A stretch of 64,000 bases of DNA from Ornithodoros turicata (GCF_037126465.1 NC_088206.1:52308841-52372840); one strand, 5' to 3'. Positions 1-12,399 are shown, counted from the first letter of the stretch. Translations and numbers: made by a program. Notes: generated by a model from the letters alone, not told the origin.

Positions 1-716
1 CATTCGTGTGGCTATCGAATGATGTATAATTTGTTGCTCCACTCTGTCAGAAACGTAAGCGATGCCTCTTTCAGTAACACCATACCACCAACAAATGACG
101 AATTTTCGGAAGCCTTTATCTAAAAAAACCCACCAAAAACTTGCCTCGAAAATTTTATATGTTGTAGGTAGTTCCTTAGACTATGCACAGAAGAAAAATC
201 GAATATCGGACTTTATCGGTGGGCGCACTGCGAATTTTTTTGACAGCCCTATACGCGGAGCGCATTCAAGCCGTGCACCGTGACTTGCGTGTTGCAAAAT
301 CGAATTTTCCAAAGGGACTTTCAACTTCTGTCTTCACATAAAATGTAATTGCTATCATTTGAAACCGTTCTGAGCGCTTGCGTTCATAATAGTGTTGTAA
401 TCGCTGAATGTAGATTGTGGAGCAACCATATGTACTCACATTTTTTGCGGGATGACACACATGCATTGCAAGTGCTGGGAGCAGGTGAAGAACAGAATGC
501 TTTAGAATACTTTTGCGCCTTTATAAGAGGTATATTTGTCCACGGTGATCATATCGAAGCATATTTACAGTACACAGAATAATAAGAACTTGACAGCGAA
601 GAAGACAAGGTGACGAAGGCAAGAAGGTAACGTAAGTTATGCAGAGCATCCCGGGTGGATGAGTGTGCTCGTGTCATGAACTGCTTTAGGCCGTTGTGGA
701 AGCCACTTTCCTTAAT

Positions 717-1304
717 GTTACTTTGGTGGCAGGTTGTTGTCAGATTTTCTTTCAAATGTGGGCAACATTGCTGCGTGTTGTGATTCAGCCACCTTTGCTG
801 TGAAGTACTTGAAGCAGCTTATGCATAGCTGGCCCATTTCTGTTACGCCTTCGGCTCGATCTGCTGGAACCACAGTCTTTATGGCAGCTACGCCGATCTC
901 CGAAGCAAAGCGAAAATTCTTTGTCTATAGCACTTTTTTCTTGTGTATGAGGCGGCAGTCAGCGAAATCCACACGATCAACACTGTACAACGAAGACGCC
1001 ATCGAGGTAGGTGTGATACCAGGACGACACACTACAGTAGTGCAGATGTCGTCACACACTCTGTATAAGGGCACTTCATGCACTTCTGCAGTCGAGAAGT
1101 GAGTGAAGCGTCTTCTGTGTGTAGGCGAAACTTTGCGCAAGGTGTCTTCAGGGAGTAAATGCGATCAGGACCTTCCCATGGTCGCAGCATGTCGAACCGA
1201 ATAACACATTGGACAGCGGCGCCAGTCGGGCTGTTTCGGCAAGGTTCACAAAAGGCACCATGAATTAGCCTTGAGTGTGTGCGTATGACACTACACAACA
1301 ACAT
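717..1304 (-). pseudogene. decayed coding remnant inside the foldback element
   Basis: On the minus strand two overlapping frames read as protein-like sequence. The first (about 1304-1130) is Cys-rich with a short CEPC-like pair. The second runs from about 1140 to 717 and is open apart from one in-frame TAG near 925. It contains LCISCFKYF followed by an acidic and basic tail ending before a stop at about 717. I do not recognise the family. Its position between inverted arms suggests a transposase or accessory protein remnant, but that is inference. Confidence 0.35.
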
Positions 1305-1555
1305 TTTCCTCAGTGCAATTTCCCCCGTGCGAGGTCATGGGGCCGTAGGAAAGGAAATGTTTCAAAGAATACTGGAAGTCACTGCGTCCCTCCTGCCATA
1401 ATGCGTACAGTAAATGTGCTTGTTTAGAATAACCCTGAACAGATATGCCTCTTACAAATATGTAAAATCATTCTGTTTTTCCCGGGCTCCCAGCACTTGC
1501 AATGCATGTGTGACATCCCGCAAAAAAATGCGAGCACATCTGGTTGCTCCACAAT

Positions 1556-1850
1556 CTTGGGGGGGGGGGGGGGATATGTTTATTATATATAAAAAAATAA
1601 GAGGGAAAGATTAGCCACCGGTATGGCGGCTTGCTATTCCCAGGAAAAAAGGGGGAAAATAAAGGCAAACAAAAAGAAAAACAAAGGAAAAGGAAAACAA
1701 ATAAACAAAAAGAAAAACAAAAGAACAAAGAGGAAAGCAAACATGAAGCTGATCACAGTTCACCCAGAAGGCCACAGGACCGCAGAAACTGGGCAAGTGC
1801 CTTTGTCACCTGACTGTATTTTGTGGGGCCGAGCAGCGTAGCTAGAGATA
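1556..1850. repeat. low-complexity insert (G run, A-rich tract)
   Basis: This block begins with a run of about 15 G, followed by an AT tract and about 100 bp of AAAAGGGAAAA-type purine-rich sequence. It interrupts the homology between the two arms of the surrounding foldback element, so it was acquired after the inverted repeat formed, or expanded within it. Confidence 0.6.
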
Positions 1851-2400
1851 AGTCCGAAACGTTATGAACGCAATCGCTCAGAACGTTGAAAAGGAAACCT
1901 TGAAACCTCAAAATAGTTTCAAATGACAGCAATTACTTTTTATATGAAGACAGAAGTTGAAAGTCCCTTTGGAAAATTCGATTTGCAACACGGTGCCATG
2001 GCTTGAATGCGCTCCGCGTATAGGGCTGATAAAAAATTCACAGTGCGCCTACCGATCAAGTCCGAATTTTGATTTTGCTTCCGTGCATAATCTAAGGAAC
2101 TACCTACAACATATAAAATTTTCGAGGCAAGTTTTTGGTGGGGTTTTTTAGATAAAGGCTTCCGAAATTCGTCATTTTTCGGTGGTATGGTGCTCCTAAA
2201 AGAGGTATCGCTTACGTTCGTTACAGAGTAGAGAAACAAATTATACATCATTCGATAGCGCTATGAATGACAAATTAAATGGGATAAAGCTCAGTCTTAT
2301 CCGTTTTGTATATCGTCCGCAAAGCTGCAGTGAATATGGTGTTTTTCGGCACTTTGAGTCAACTTTGATATTTTTTTGCAGACAAACAAAAACCGGTACA

Positions 2401-4586
2401 GCACTGCCAACGAAGGATCCTATTGTGCCCTAAGTGGTCTAAAGCCAATTACTATAGAAGTACTTACAATTACTCAAGAAATTACTATAATGCGAGAAGA
2501 AATGTCCTTGTAGCGAACGCTCAAACCCGCTCGCGACGACGTTGCCTCTCGGCAACAGCTTCGCCGAAGGCACGAAGAAATCCAGTATGCTCGTCGATGA
2601 CACCCGATGAGCGTTCCGCGGAATGTTTCTCACAGCACTTGCAAGTACATTTGATTTGTCCACTGATGCAGCCGATGCCACAAGGTATAGTCAGTTTGAA
2701 GTGGTATGCGGGATTTCTGACGGAAAACAAACTCTTTAGCACATCAGTTTGCAAATATTCCTGCTTGTTCGCCTGTATGATCAGCTGCGTCTGCACGCCA
2801 GGAGCTTGAGATCGAGACGCCATAGCTGACAATGCCATCAAATGTACCCAGCTGTTTCATGCTTCAGAGTTTTGTCAGTCCGTTTCCTTGATGACGCCAA
2901 GGGAACCAGCTCTGTTACCCATGGTCCTTACCTCTTCGCCGCATTTTAAAGACACACCTTGCACCTGAACCCCTGGGGAGTCATTTCCATCCACCTGTGT
3001 CTCTCGAACAGAGATGGTTTTCGGGTGTTGCCTTGGCAGGTCGCGACTTCCTGGGCAGATGGTAGCTGTGTTCCTTGTGTTTCAAGTCGTTCTCCAGATG
3101 CAGATGACTGTTGTAAGTCGGCACAGGCAGCGGATGCATCAGCAGGCCTCTTACAGGGATTTTCTTGGTCCCATGGTATGGCACAGAGAAAGCGAGTAGT
3201 TGCTTACAGGTTTGACTTGAAATCAGAGTGCCCTCCATAGCGTTGACGACCTAAGCGCAAAGTTACCCTAGGACGTACTCGTATTGTCGCCTGACTTCTC
3301 GATCTATCAGTGATTAGTAATTCGAATGCGCCTTAGGACTCGTTGTCCTCGTTAAACAATCAAACAGGCAGCGGACATCACTCGCTCAGGCGAACTAGCG
3401 CAAAGGGAGTCATTGTAATACTTACCGTGCTCGACACCCTTTTCGCTCCCTTTCCTCTTTCTCTTGTTGGACCTGTTTCTTACACCAAGCCTCAATGGAT
3501 CCTTGGCCGTGAGCTCGTTTCATTTTATCTGCAGCAGAGCGAAGCCACTGCCACCAATGCACACCTTTCCTTCTAAGATGCTCGTCGAAGAGACGCGGCG
3601 CGGCGTCTACTCCTCCAAGAGTAGCGTTCTGTTTTTCTCCGCGCGTTTAAGAAACGATGGGCTGTCGAAACTGGCGACGCGCTTATGCCCATGAATTGCA
3701 TGTGTTCGACGAGGACACGTGTCAGGACAAAAAGTATTGCTTCCGATACTCGGTCTCGGGTTATGGTGGTTGGTGGTGACGCGCGGTGTGGTCTCCCGTG
3801 GTAAATAGTACATCTCATGTGCTTAAGCATATTTTCCCAGAGCACATCGAGGCCTGAGCCTGAGCTTTTGCCTGCAGCTCTGAAAAATTTCCCCTCCGAT
3901 GGCCATCGCGGCGCATTCTACATAGGCTGAAGAAAACAAGAAAATAAGTTACAAAGCGTCTCACTGAACATAAAAACTCGGAGCTGAGTCCAAAAACACC
4001 ACGAAGCACCACCAGCTGCAGTTTCTTTCACCTTTCGGAGTTTATTTCACCTTCTACTCGGAAATATTAAGAAAACATAGAGAGCGTCGTATAGCTACTT
4101 TTTTTTTTACCCCTTGGAGAGGGAGCAGCGGGGAAAGTGTTGGGGGGGGGGGGTTCGGGAAATTTTGGGGGGGTTGTTAGGGGGGTCTGCATAAATCACT
4201 GGATCGGGGCGTTTCTGAAGACAGACTAATTTGCTGCTGTGCACCGATTCGTGTTAGTGCCTTTTTTTTTGTATGCAGGTATCATGAGGGCATCTCATAG
4301 AGGCGATCAGGGAATCGTTCCGTTCCGTTCCGTTCAACTGCAGCGATCAAACGACTGGTGAAAAGTTATTTCGCCACCCCTTTTCCATAGGGTTGCGTAC
4401 AAACATGTGACGTCACGAGAAGACCGCTTCGAGGTTATATTTCGCTGTGGTAGGCAAGAAGCGGAAAACATGCGTCGGCTGATAGGCTGATAGGGCTGAT
4501 ACTGCCCGCCAGCATGCTTTGATTGCTGCCGTCGTGTAACTTCGTGGTTTTCGCGTTTTGTGAGGTGTGGTCACACTCTAAAACAG
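2401..4586. other. no confident gene; minor signals only
   Basis: I find no recognisable gene. On the minus strand about 3215-2960 stays open in a Ser/Gln-rich frame ending in FRCKVCL before a stop, which could be a fragment of a zinc-finger exon, but nothing joins it. A minus-strand frame at 2841-2521 is Cys- and basic-rich and unrecognised. At 4141-4190 there are three to four long G runs, a possible G-quadruplex on the + strand. A GTTCC triplication lies near 4316-4335. Confidence 0.4.
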
Positions 4587-5380
4587 AACTTCACCGCATT
4601 GCACGCTGTGCGCCAACCAGGGTTGCGGAATGGGATCACCGACTTCATTCCAATTCCATTCCGAGGAAAGAAGATTTGTGATAATTCCATTCCTTTCAAT
4701 TCCTCGAAACGAAAACGTATGGTCAATTTCCACTCTTGGAATGGCTTTGCAACCCCATTCGATTCCTTTCATTCCACCAATAAAAGAATTAGGACCGGTA
4801 ACCATACTAGCTAGTCCAGCAGTGCTATAGAGGAGATTGACATTACCCACCACGGAAAAAGCACAAAGACAAGGTTATTTCGCCCATCATCATTAAAGGA
4901 GTTTTCCACTAAAGCAACTGCTGCAAGTGATGTGGGGTTGCGGGCCTCACACTAGTGAAGCCAAAATCTCCATTTTATTTTTTCTTAAAATCAAACCATC
5001 GCCCTTGACCGCGTGACACCCAGATCATTCTATCCCAATTCCATTCCGCCTGCGAAAAAAATGCCTAATTCCATTCCTATTCCATTCGCAGGACAGTTTC
5101 GGCCATTCCATTCCAATTCCATTCCGGGCTCTGATAAATCTGGAATGATGCCGGAATCATTCCAACTCCGGGTTGGCAACTCCGCAACCCTAGCGCCCTG
5201 AATGATAGAGTTATCGCTTCTGATTCGAGGAGAGAGCGAGGCGTAAGCCTTATTGTGTCAATTATCATATATCCAAATGGACACAAAAAGGTGTACGGCG
5301 CCCTCTCTCCTGGAATCAGAAGCGATAACTCTATCATTCGTGGCAATGGTTGGCGCACAGCGTGCTATGCGGTGAAGCGG
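4587..5380. repeat. nested palindrome with ATTCC-rich insert
   Basis: The outer arm 4588-4620 is the reverse complement of 5347-5380. A further inverted pair (about 5200-5232 and 5311-5345, core AGAGTTATCGCTTCTGA) encloses a short loop. The left arm is interrupted by the ATTCC-rich element listed separately, so removing that element brings the two parts of the palindrome together. Confidence 0.75.
4618..5193. mobile_element. non-autonomous element of degenerate ATTCC repeats with short TIRs
   Basis: The ends read AGGGTTGCGGAAT on the left and, inverted, CTCCGCAACCCT on the right. The interior has two blocks (about 4640-4780 and 5025-5175) of degenerate ATTCC/AATTCC pentamers, with a unique middle. 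It resembles a MITE that has trapped or expanded a pentamer satellite. I could not define a target duplication. Confidence 0.6.
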
Positions 5381-8300
5381 AGTGCAGGGTAGTATCTGCC
5401 TGACACATGAAGTTTTTCTTCGTATCTCCCTCGCGGAAATCCATCGGAAACATTCACCAAAACAACTCATGTGATAGGCGGCTGCCAACGCAGGTGGCTT
5501 TATTTTGCCAACGACGGGTCGATACATCTGGCATTGTAACATATACTGTTTGCAAGTAGCCGGTGGTCTATTCGCCTCTCCAACTAGTACGAGACGCGCT
5601 CCAGTCGTCTTGAAGATGGGGAGAAAAAGTGACTGCTGATTCATGCCTTCTTCCACGAGGCACGCTTCAAAAATTGTACAAAGAACATAACTACCGTGTC
5701 GTTTCTGCTGTCTTGGTTGTTTTCGTTCACGCCGCTCCTGTAATAGCTACGTTTTCCTCTTCTCCTTCTGGACATAGCATATTCTTCTTCGCCCGCCGTA
5801 TTTTTGCACTGCTGTCGTGGCGGTGTTACTGGTGAAAGGACTCACCGTTGTCGGCCTCACAGAGGTGGGCAACGTCACGACTTACGCCCTGGGGGAATTT
5901 GCGTCCTGGGCCGACACTGCGGACTTGAGCAGTGCTGTTGCTGTTTGAGTTCTGCAATCCGGGAAACTCCATCGAACGCGAAGGGATTTAGAGGCAGTTT
6001 CGTTTGAGCTCGAAACTTGCCTGTCTTCTGCTGTTACTATCATTCATTGAGTTCTGCTGGGGTCCGCTAGGTCGCGAGCAGCTAGTTGGAGAGGTGAATT
6101 GAAAACGGCAGCTGGTTTGCCCACACCAAGCAGTACGCTCTGCTGACTGCAGCACCATCGCTAGAGTGTGACGTCAGCGGAATGACTGTCTGGTTGCTTT
6201 ACCTGCACAGGAGAAGAATCAAACCTCGAACCTCTCCCAGACTCGTACGACCTGAATAACCACACGAGACACAAAATTATAGCGAACGGCTTTAATACTT
6301 ATTGGACTATTCTGCCCTTAAGTTGCACTCTCGCACACATTTAGATTAGCAAGACCAGGGGAGACGGCAATTTGAGGGTTATTTTTTTATTATTGTTTTC
6401 ACGGTATAAGATAAAAAGGACGAGGGAAAGACAGCTACACAGGCGACGAATCAATATTCGAGTGAGAGCAGCAAAAGATAGAAACAAAATCTCGCCTTGA
6501 ACACAGGAATGGTATGGCAGTGTTTCTTTTCCAACGCGCACAGGAGATATTCTTTTCACAACTTCGCGACTTCAGCGTTTCGCAGTGCATCACTCTTTAT
6601 CAACTTTCACACCATATCAGCTAAGTAGTGTATCTGAGCACATCCGCAATATGTTAGGCACTGATAGCGGCATTTCATCCAGAAACACTGCGATACCTGC
6701 CTGCAAAAAGCCTGCGCCTACTGCACTGGATCATGCCGTGTCCGCATTAGCGCTCCGCCGCAGCGCCTTCGATCTCGTCAGTTCGATCGCAGCGCCTTCT
6801 ACAGTTCGATCTCGAGGCGAATACCCCTGTTACATGGGCAGCCTTCGACGACCGTTGAAGCCAAAGCAATCGTGTATAGTGTCAATACTGCAGCATTGGA
6901 TTCAATGCCCTAACAAAATGGCGTAGATGCAGGCTAGCGGGTGGATGAACACAATGCCCTTTCAGATGTTGACACATTGCACGCTTGCTGGCACTACGCG
7001 CGTTTTTCAAGGTCGTCGAAGACTGCCCGTGGGCGAGACCCTCACCAGGGACGCCACAGTGCCGCATCTTGGTGGGCATCCTCGCTTCGGTTTCGTTTCT
7101 GTTACTTACAGTAACAACTGACATGTTGGAATGAAATGCTATTTACTTGGAACACATATGTCGTTTTCGTCATTAATCACCAGGAAATATCAACGCTGGG
7201 ACAGCCTCTTGCATGTGCAATGACTTGATATGCAGTGCAATCTGCACGGGGACATTCCCACGACACGGTTTGTTCAGTGAACGCCAGGGGGCGACTCCCA
7301 AACTTCTCGGCGCAAATTACTCTGATCAGACAGTAGATACTAAAGAAAAGTTTCCCACTGGAGTCGTCGATAAGTTTCTGGTATGGATGAAAAATAATGA
7401 ATTATACTTTCTTAAAGTGCCACTACGGACTAAATCTCGTGTCTTCAGAATCCTACCAAGGTTATGTTACTGAAATCTTCTGGTCTCGTCTTACATTCAT
7501 GCAGGCCATTTTGGCCCCACGTGACGCAAAACATAGAGAAAATTAATTTTTATTTTTGAGAACTGTGACGTCATGTTAGGTTCCGACGGAGCGCACGGCC
7601 CTCATCTGGCAACGTTGTTGACCTTCGCGTCTTCCGTGGGCTCACGCTTTGCACTCCGTTAGCAGAGCCCCACGCTACATCCCCCGACCGCTCCGACCTT
7701 CCAGAAAACACAAGGAGGGAGAAGACATCTGTCCCATTTCTCCCTCTTTCGATCAGCGTCATGTGACCCTTCCCGGACGCCGGTGTCGTTGCTAGGGGAC
7801 GAGTGCCCTCTCCAGAACATGACATTATTGCAGTTTGTGGGCTTGTGATTACGTCACCCACTCCTGGCGTCATCGAAAGATGTAGGGGCTCAGCAGATCT
7901 TCAAAAACTGACACAAACGCACAGCGTCCGCAAACGGGACTGAAATTTTGTATGCGTGTGTAGGAAAGGGGCCTGATCTGACTCTCCATCGGATTGACAC
8001 ACATGCATTTCTCGTTTCTTACCCTCCTGTAGCGGGACAATAAATTGCAATACGGTCCTAAATTTTCTTTTGCAAGTATTCCGGTGTTTCAGTTAAATCC
8101 CCGGGCATAATTTTTCTCGAACGGGTGCACCAATCAACGAACTTTCTGTTTTACAAGTATCTGTCCGGTACCACCTACAAACCGCGCACCGTCTGAGTGA
8201 GTGGGATGCGCTCATTATTTAACTAAAAATTTAAATGAGTTTCGTAGAAAACATAACTTCTAAAGCAGGGCGCTGTCGGCATTAAAATGGGTACTACGCC

Positions 8301-8913
8301 TTTTGGGACCTTCAGTGGACGCCTTATGGAGATAAATCTGTCACCGAAGCGGGTCATTGTTGTAATTAATTGGTTCCGGTTTACATACTTTGTCGTGGTT
8401 GGTTGCAGTGAAGCGCAAAAGGACGTAATCCATTGGTGTAAATCGTTAGTGTAAGGACGTAATTCATTGGTGGATGAGGGAGTGGAAGAGCGTCTATCGT
8501 GAGTCACCGAGCACGTCTCTCCACAGGGGCTCGTAGTAGGTAGTTCTGACCCGGCACCCTTCGGCTTCAACGCCCCGTACCGGTAACGGTACGCCGTGGT
8601 CCCCCAATCTTCTCGTACTTCGCGATGTCCCCCCCCCCCCGGGCATCACCAGCGACCCTTCAGTGAGCAACACGCTCCACTGCCGGTATCGGTACGTCGC
8701 TGTCCTCACGCCGAACGCCCTCACGCCGCACATGAGTCAGCTCGGCAACGCTTCCGGAAGACGCTCGCGGCTCGCGGAGAGGGGAGTGATGTAGCGGTCT
8801 GTGGACGACGATGAAGACGTACTTCTGCTGTGCGCGCCATTGGGCCTACCAGACAGTTCTACCAGCACCGTCCTAGCGTGAGGCCACGTCCATCTGGCCG
8901 CTGGGACATTCCA
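5381..8913. other. no confident gene; one solo TIR-element end
   Basis: No coding sequence here is convincing. Bases 6113-6185 match, in inverted orientation, the left end of the element at 9363-10270 (shared CTGCTTGGTGTGGGCAAA and TGACGTCA motifs), so this is a solo or truncated end of that family. Open frames at 6585-6926 and 7571-7873 (minus) show no family signature. A run of C lies at about 8629-8641. Confidence 0.45.
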
Positions 8914-9362
8914 TCATCGCCGTTCAGGACGGATGTAGAGGAATACCTCCCCTCTACAGTTCCACCTTGTGATTTTCAACTGGGGAGATACATTCTGCAC
9001 CAATAAAGATATTACAGTCTCGATATATACAATACAAAATTCAGAAAGGAAGTCAGGCAGACCATCTGCATAAAGAAGGGACATTAGCGGCCCTAGAATT
9101 GCACCTTGTGGAACAGCGGTATTAATGCCAAGGATTTGTGAGGCAGCCCCATCTACACGTACATATTGCTTTCTGCCTGTACGGTAGCTATAAAAACGAT
9201 TGCGAGGGTGTCTTCTGATGCCGTATCGCTCCATTTTCCGTAAGAGTATGCTATAATTTGTTAGATCGAATGCTTTCAAGACATCAACGCAGATTTTTAT
9301 TGTAAGAAGCTTGTAATCGACATTTTGTTTGATTTTTCCTGATGCAGTTGCTAATGCAAGTG
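8914..9362 (-). pseudogene. LINE (L2/CR1-like) reverse transcriptase, fragment 4 of 4
   Basis: The minus-strand reading gives the palm region of a non-LTR reverse transcriptase. A KAFDLTNYSILLRKMERYG block is followed by an FYSY block and the VPQGAILGP motif. The expected YADD active-site box is destroyed (reads VYIET). The upstream end (9362) joins in sense to the fragment at 10271-10720 if the intervening 0.9-kb element is removed. The 3' end near 8914 is ragged, and I see no tail repeat. Confidence 0.8.
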
Positions 9363-10270
9363 TGGTATGAACCAGTTTGGACGCCTGACGTCATACTCTA
9401 GCGGTGGCACTGCCGTCAGCAGGTCGTCTGCTTGGTGTGGGCAAAACATCATATATGTAATTGGGAGTTTACGTCGTGAGGTGGGCAAAAGAGCAATCAA
9501 TTGGAGGGATCTGAACATGCCGCAAAGCCGTGTATCCTTCGGGTACACTACCCGATGGGGAAAGAGTGGCGAAATCACTTTTTATTAGTTTCCGCGCAAC
9601 GCAGAACGAAGAAATCATTTGATCGCTGTAGTTAAACGAAAAGATTCCCTCACTATAGCTGTGTACAAATAAATAACGCTAACATGAATTTGTGGATGGT
9701 AGCAAACTAGCAAAAAGCGCGGTTTTCAGAAGCGCCTCGGCTAAGGTGAAATAATTGTATGCTTCCATGCAGTCAGCAGCGTAGCCAGACAAAAATATTT
9801 CTGGAGGGATATACTATGAGGACTTTACATGAGGGAGGAAGATTTCCCCCTCGTTTCCCTCTCCCAGATGCACTACCAAAGGTATATGATTCCCCCGAAG
9901 GTACGATCTATGCTTGCACAATATCAGCAGTGAAGTGACTCGTCGAAAACATAGTAGATAACATCATCGTAGATAATTACATACAATGCGATTGCGCTCG
10001 GCGGAATGTTTTGTGGCTGAGCTGTGCAGTTGTCGATGTCCAGCGCAAAGGGATCGTTATGCTCATAAACAACTTGTTTTTGTAGCGACACTCGCCTGAT
10101 TCCTTCGGAGCTCTAAATTATTCGGGGATTGTCGAAGGAGACAGTCGAGAGCGGTGTAGCAGTGCATCACGGCTGATGTCGCACTTGCGGAAAGCATCCG
10201 CACGCTGCGTTCAGTGTGTTTTGCCCACACCAACCCAGCGCATGCGCAGATGGCGCCTCTTGCTTGTACG
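9363..10270. mobile_element. 0.9-kb TIR element inserted in the LINE
   Basis: Both ends carry an inverted copy of TTGGTGTGGGCAAAACA about 60 bp from the terminus (left about 9427-9455, right about 10215-10240). The two flanks rejoin into an uninterrupted LINE reading frame, which defines the insertion. No clear TSD survives. The interior is non-coding and includes a stretch near 9776 (AGCGTAGCCAG) like the ends of hAT-type MITEs. A related solo end lies at 6113-6185. Confidence 0.65.
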
Positions 10271-10720
10271 CAGTAAAGTGGTCAATATATTTCCCTTGAT
10301 GAAAACCAAATTGCGTACCAGTCAGAAGGTTGTGATGATTGAAAAAATTCATCTAGACGTGTCAGAAGAAGTTTTTCGAAAACTTTACTCATAAAGTGAG
10401 AGCAATATTGGTCTCTAATTGCAAGTTTCTGCGCGGTTGCCTTTTTGAAAACTATTGCTTTGGCAAGTTTTAATGCATCGGGAAACACGCCTTCCTGAAA
10501 TATTTCGTTAGCAAGATAAGCTGTGTGAGTAGCTAGGTGATTGCAGGGCCGCTTTAAAAAGGCAGCAGATATGTTATCATGACCAGCAGATTCGCGAGGT
10601 TTCATTGAGCACATTGTTGAGACAACTTCGATTTCGTGATTAGTAGGAGAGAGAAAGAACGTTCTGATGGCAGCGGAAGACAAGAACAGCTATTGGTTGT
10701 ACGTGGGATGGAATATTCAA
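10271..10720 (-). pseudogene. LINE (L2/CR1-like) reverse transcriptase, fragment 3 of 4
   Basis: The minus strand encodes the N-terminal fingers of the same reverse transcriptase, including a MKPRESAGHDNISAAFLK block and an FEKLLLTRLDEFF block. A frame change follows, then TGTQFGFHQGKYIDHFTA. It ends at 10271, where the 0.9-kb element begins, and starts beside the 1.0-kb TIR element at 10721. Confidence 0.8.
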
Positions 10721-10834
10721 GGTATATCTAAACAGGTAGCGCAACTCCCATAGGCCCCTGTGTCTTCAGAATGACGCCATGATAGAGACGGTCAGCGCCA
10801 TCCATTCGTTGAGCGGACTACTACGATTGTAAAT

Positions 10835-10978
10835 TGTTGGAAAAAGCCGACAACCGACGCACCTTTTAAGGAGCATGCGCACTAGTGCATGCGCTCACGC
10901 ACACATTCGTTCCTTTCTCATTAAACCTGCTTAGTTCATCCTGAACAGTCGCTAGTCTGTCAGTCTCCAATTACAACA
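10835..10978 (+). repeat. Copia 5' LTR
   Basis: This 144-bp repeat matches the 3' copy at 19486-19629 with five substitutions that I counted by eye. It begins TGTTGGAAAAAGCCGACAAC and ends ACA. A 5-bp TAAAT precedes it. Confidence 0.95.
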
Positions 10979-11057
10979 GGTTATGGGCCCAGGACAGCTG
11001 TGGATTTCACTGTGTCACTAAGAAGTCAGCGTGGAGGACTTTTGGGACAGCCTGAAG

Positions 11058-11837
11058 ATGGATGGAGCGAACAAGTTTGCCATAGCTCGGCTGACTGATG
11101 GGAACTATCAGTCATGGAAATTCAAGATGAGGATGTTACTGATACGTGAGGAAACTTGGACCTATGTTTATGACGACACGCCAGACAACCCGCCGGAAGC
11201 TTGGAGCGCGGGGGACCGCAAGGCCCAGAGCACCATATCTCTCTGCGTGGACGACACCCAGATTGTGCATATTTGCAATTGTTCGTCATCAAAGTCTATG
11301 TGGGAAGAGCTCCGTAAGGTGCACGAACGGGCCAACTTGAGCAACAACCCCTACCTTTTGCGAAAGTTGTACCAGTCGAAGATGGAGAGAGACGAAGACA
11401 TGCAAGCGTATATTAGGCGCGTTTTGGAATTGGTTCAACGCTTGAGGAGCATTGATCAAGAACCGACGGACTTTTAAGTTGCCGCACTACTTCTCAGTGG
11501 ACTTCCAGACAGCTACGAAACCCTGGTCACGGCCCTGGATGCTCGCTCGGAAAAAGACCTCACGCTGGAATATGTCAAGGGCAAGCTGATGGACGAGTAC
11601 AAGAGGAAGAGAGAGCTAATAGCTGCCACAAGCGAGTCTGAATCAGCACTTCGTTCACAAGCCAAGGAAAGAGGGATCCGTTCGAGTGCGGCTGATTCGG
11701 GGGAGTGCTTCTACTGTAAAAAGCCGGGCCACTTCAGACGGGATTGCCCAGCCAGGAATGCAGAAAGGAAACGCTCACGCAGAATTGGCGCTAAACGGCG
11801 TGCCAGGAAAGCTGCGTCGACTCACTCGTCCTCTTGA
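11058..11837 (+). pseudogene. Copia gag (broken)
   Basis: The first ATG after the primer site that fits the Gag frame is at 11058. The product has the helical Copia Gag region (about 11070-11470), then a CCHC zinc knuckle CFYCKKPGHFRRDC near 11707-11748, then a basic tail. A TAA at 11475-11477 and a TGA at 11835-11837 interrupt the frame, although the frame itself is preserved. An alternative GTG-led start at 11031 is in frame but is not expected in a eukaryote. Confidence 0.9.
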
Positions 11838-12207
11838 GAAGCCGCCTTTCTTGCTGGGAGTCTCTCAGGGGCCTGGTACATTGACTCTGGAGCGACGAGC
11901 CATATGTGCAACGACAGGGATTTTTTTTAGAACAGCTACGAAGAGAAGTCAGAAGTTATCACTGTGGCGAACGGACAACAAGTCCTGGCTCAAGGTGTGG
12001 GAGACGGCATACTGTACTGCAGAATTAATGATTCACTGATTCAGAAAGTACGAGTACAGAGGGTTCTCTACGTTCCGTCATTGGAGAGCAACCTACTTTC
12101 GGTCAACAAGATAACTCAGCAGGGGAACGTTGTGACCTTTCGAGAGGACCACTGCGTCGTTACAAGAGATGACCGCGTACTCGCTAGAGGTGAGGCTCAC
12201 AAAGACC
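11838..12207 (+). pseudogene. Copia protease region (broken)
   Basis: The frame continues from Gag. The aspartic protease motif WYIDSGATSH lies near 11871-11900. An in-frame TAG at 11928-11930 follows a run of eight T, and the frame is then open to the Gypsy insertion at 12208. The reading frame resumes exactly after the Gypsy element at 16631, allowing for the GACC duplication. Confidence 0.88.
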
Positions 12208-12360
12208 TGTAGCAGCAGCGTCATAATCATCACCAGCACCGCCATCGGTTACGCGCAGCACTGCGCGTGACCCGAGCTTTCGTTTTCGGTTCATCGCCAT
12301 TAACCGTCATTAAACCCATCAACCTCAGTAGAGCCTGGTCGCCTCATTTCTCGCTCTACA
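12208..12360 (+). repeat. Gypsy 5' LTR
   Basis: This is a 153-bp LTR whose sequence is the same as the 3' LTR at 16478-16630 at every position I compared. The primer-binding site starts three bases after it. Confidence 0.95.
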
Positions 12361-12362
12361 AC

Positions 12363-12381
12363 TGGTGACCCGGACGTGATG
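12363..12381 (+). promoter_or_regulatory. Gypsy primer-binding site
   Basis: TGGTGACCCGGACGTGAT follows the 5' LTR after a two-base gap. It matches the pattern of a tRNA-Trp 3' end complement used by CsRn1-like elements. The tRNA assignment is from memory and is inference. Confidence 0.7.
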
Positions 12382-12399
12382 TCTTAGCGTTCCACCATC

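Larger units (their letters stand above)
1..2400. mobile_element. large TIR/foldback element, left edge cut by the window
   Basis: Bases 1 to about 490 reappear inverted at about 1480-2270. The right arm continues to about 2400 beyond the part matched on the left, so the left arm must extend outside the window. Shared blocks include the region around 20-60 matched by 2215-2260, and 420-485 matched by 1483-1550. The right arm carries an extra low-complexity block at about 1556-1850. A third, single arm of the same family lies in a calpain intron at 55205-55690. The interior (490-1480) holds a decayed minus-strand coding remnant. The arms are diverged, so the element is old. I cannot assign a superfamily because the termini and TSD are not visible. 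Confidence 0.8.

Noticed and set aside
2960..3240. Minus-strand exon of a zinc-finger gene
   Set aside because: The frame is open and ends in a C-x2-C pair, but no partner exon or second zinc pair was found, so it is noted only as a weak signal.
5258..5656. A 132-residue minus-strand frame
   Set aside because: It overlaps the palindrome loop and arm, shows no domain and has no supporting splice or promoter signal.
11031..11057. GTG at 11031 as the Copia gag start
   Set aside because: A eukaryotic retrotransposon is expected to use ATG. The in-frame ATG at 11058 fits the Gag N-terminus.
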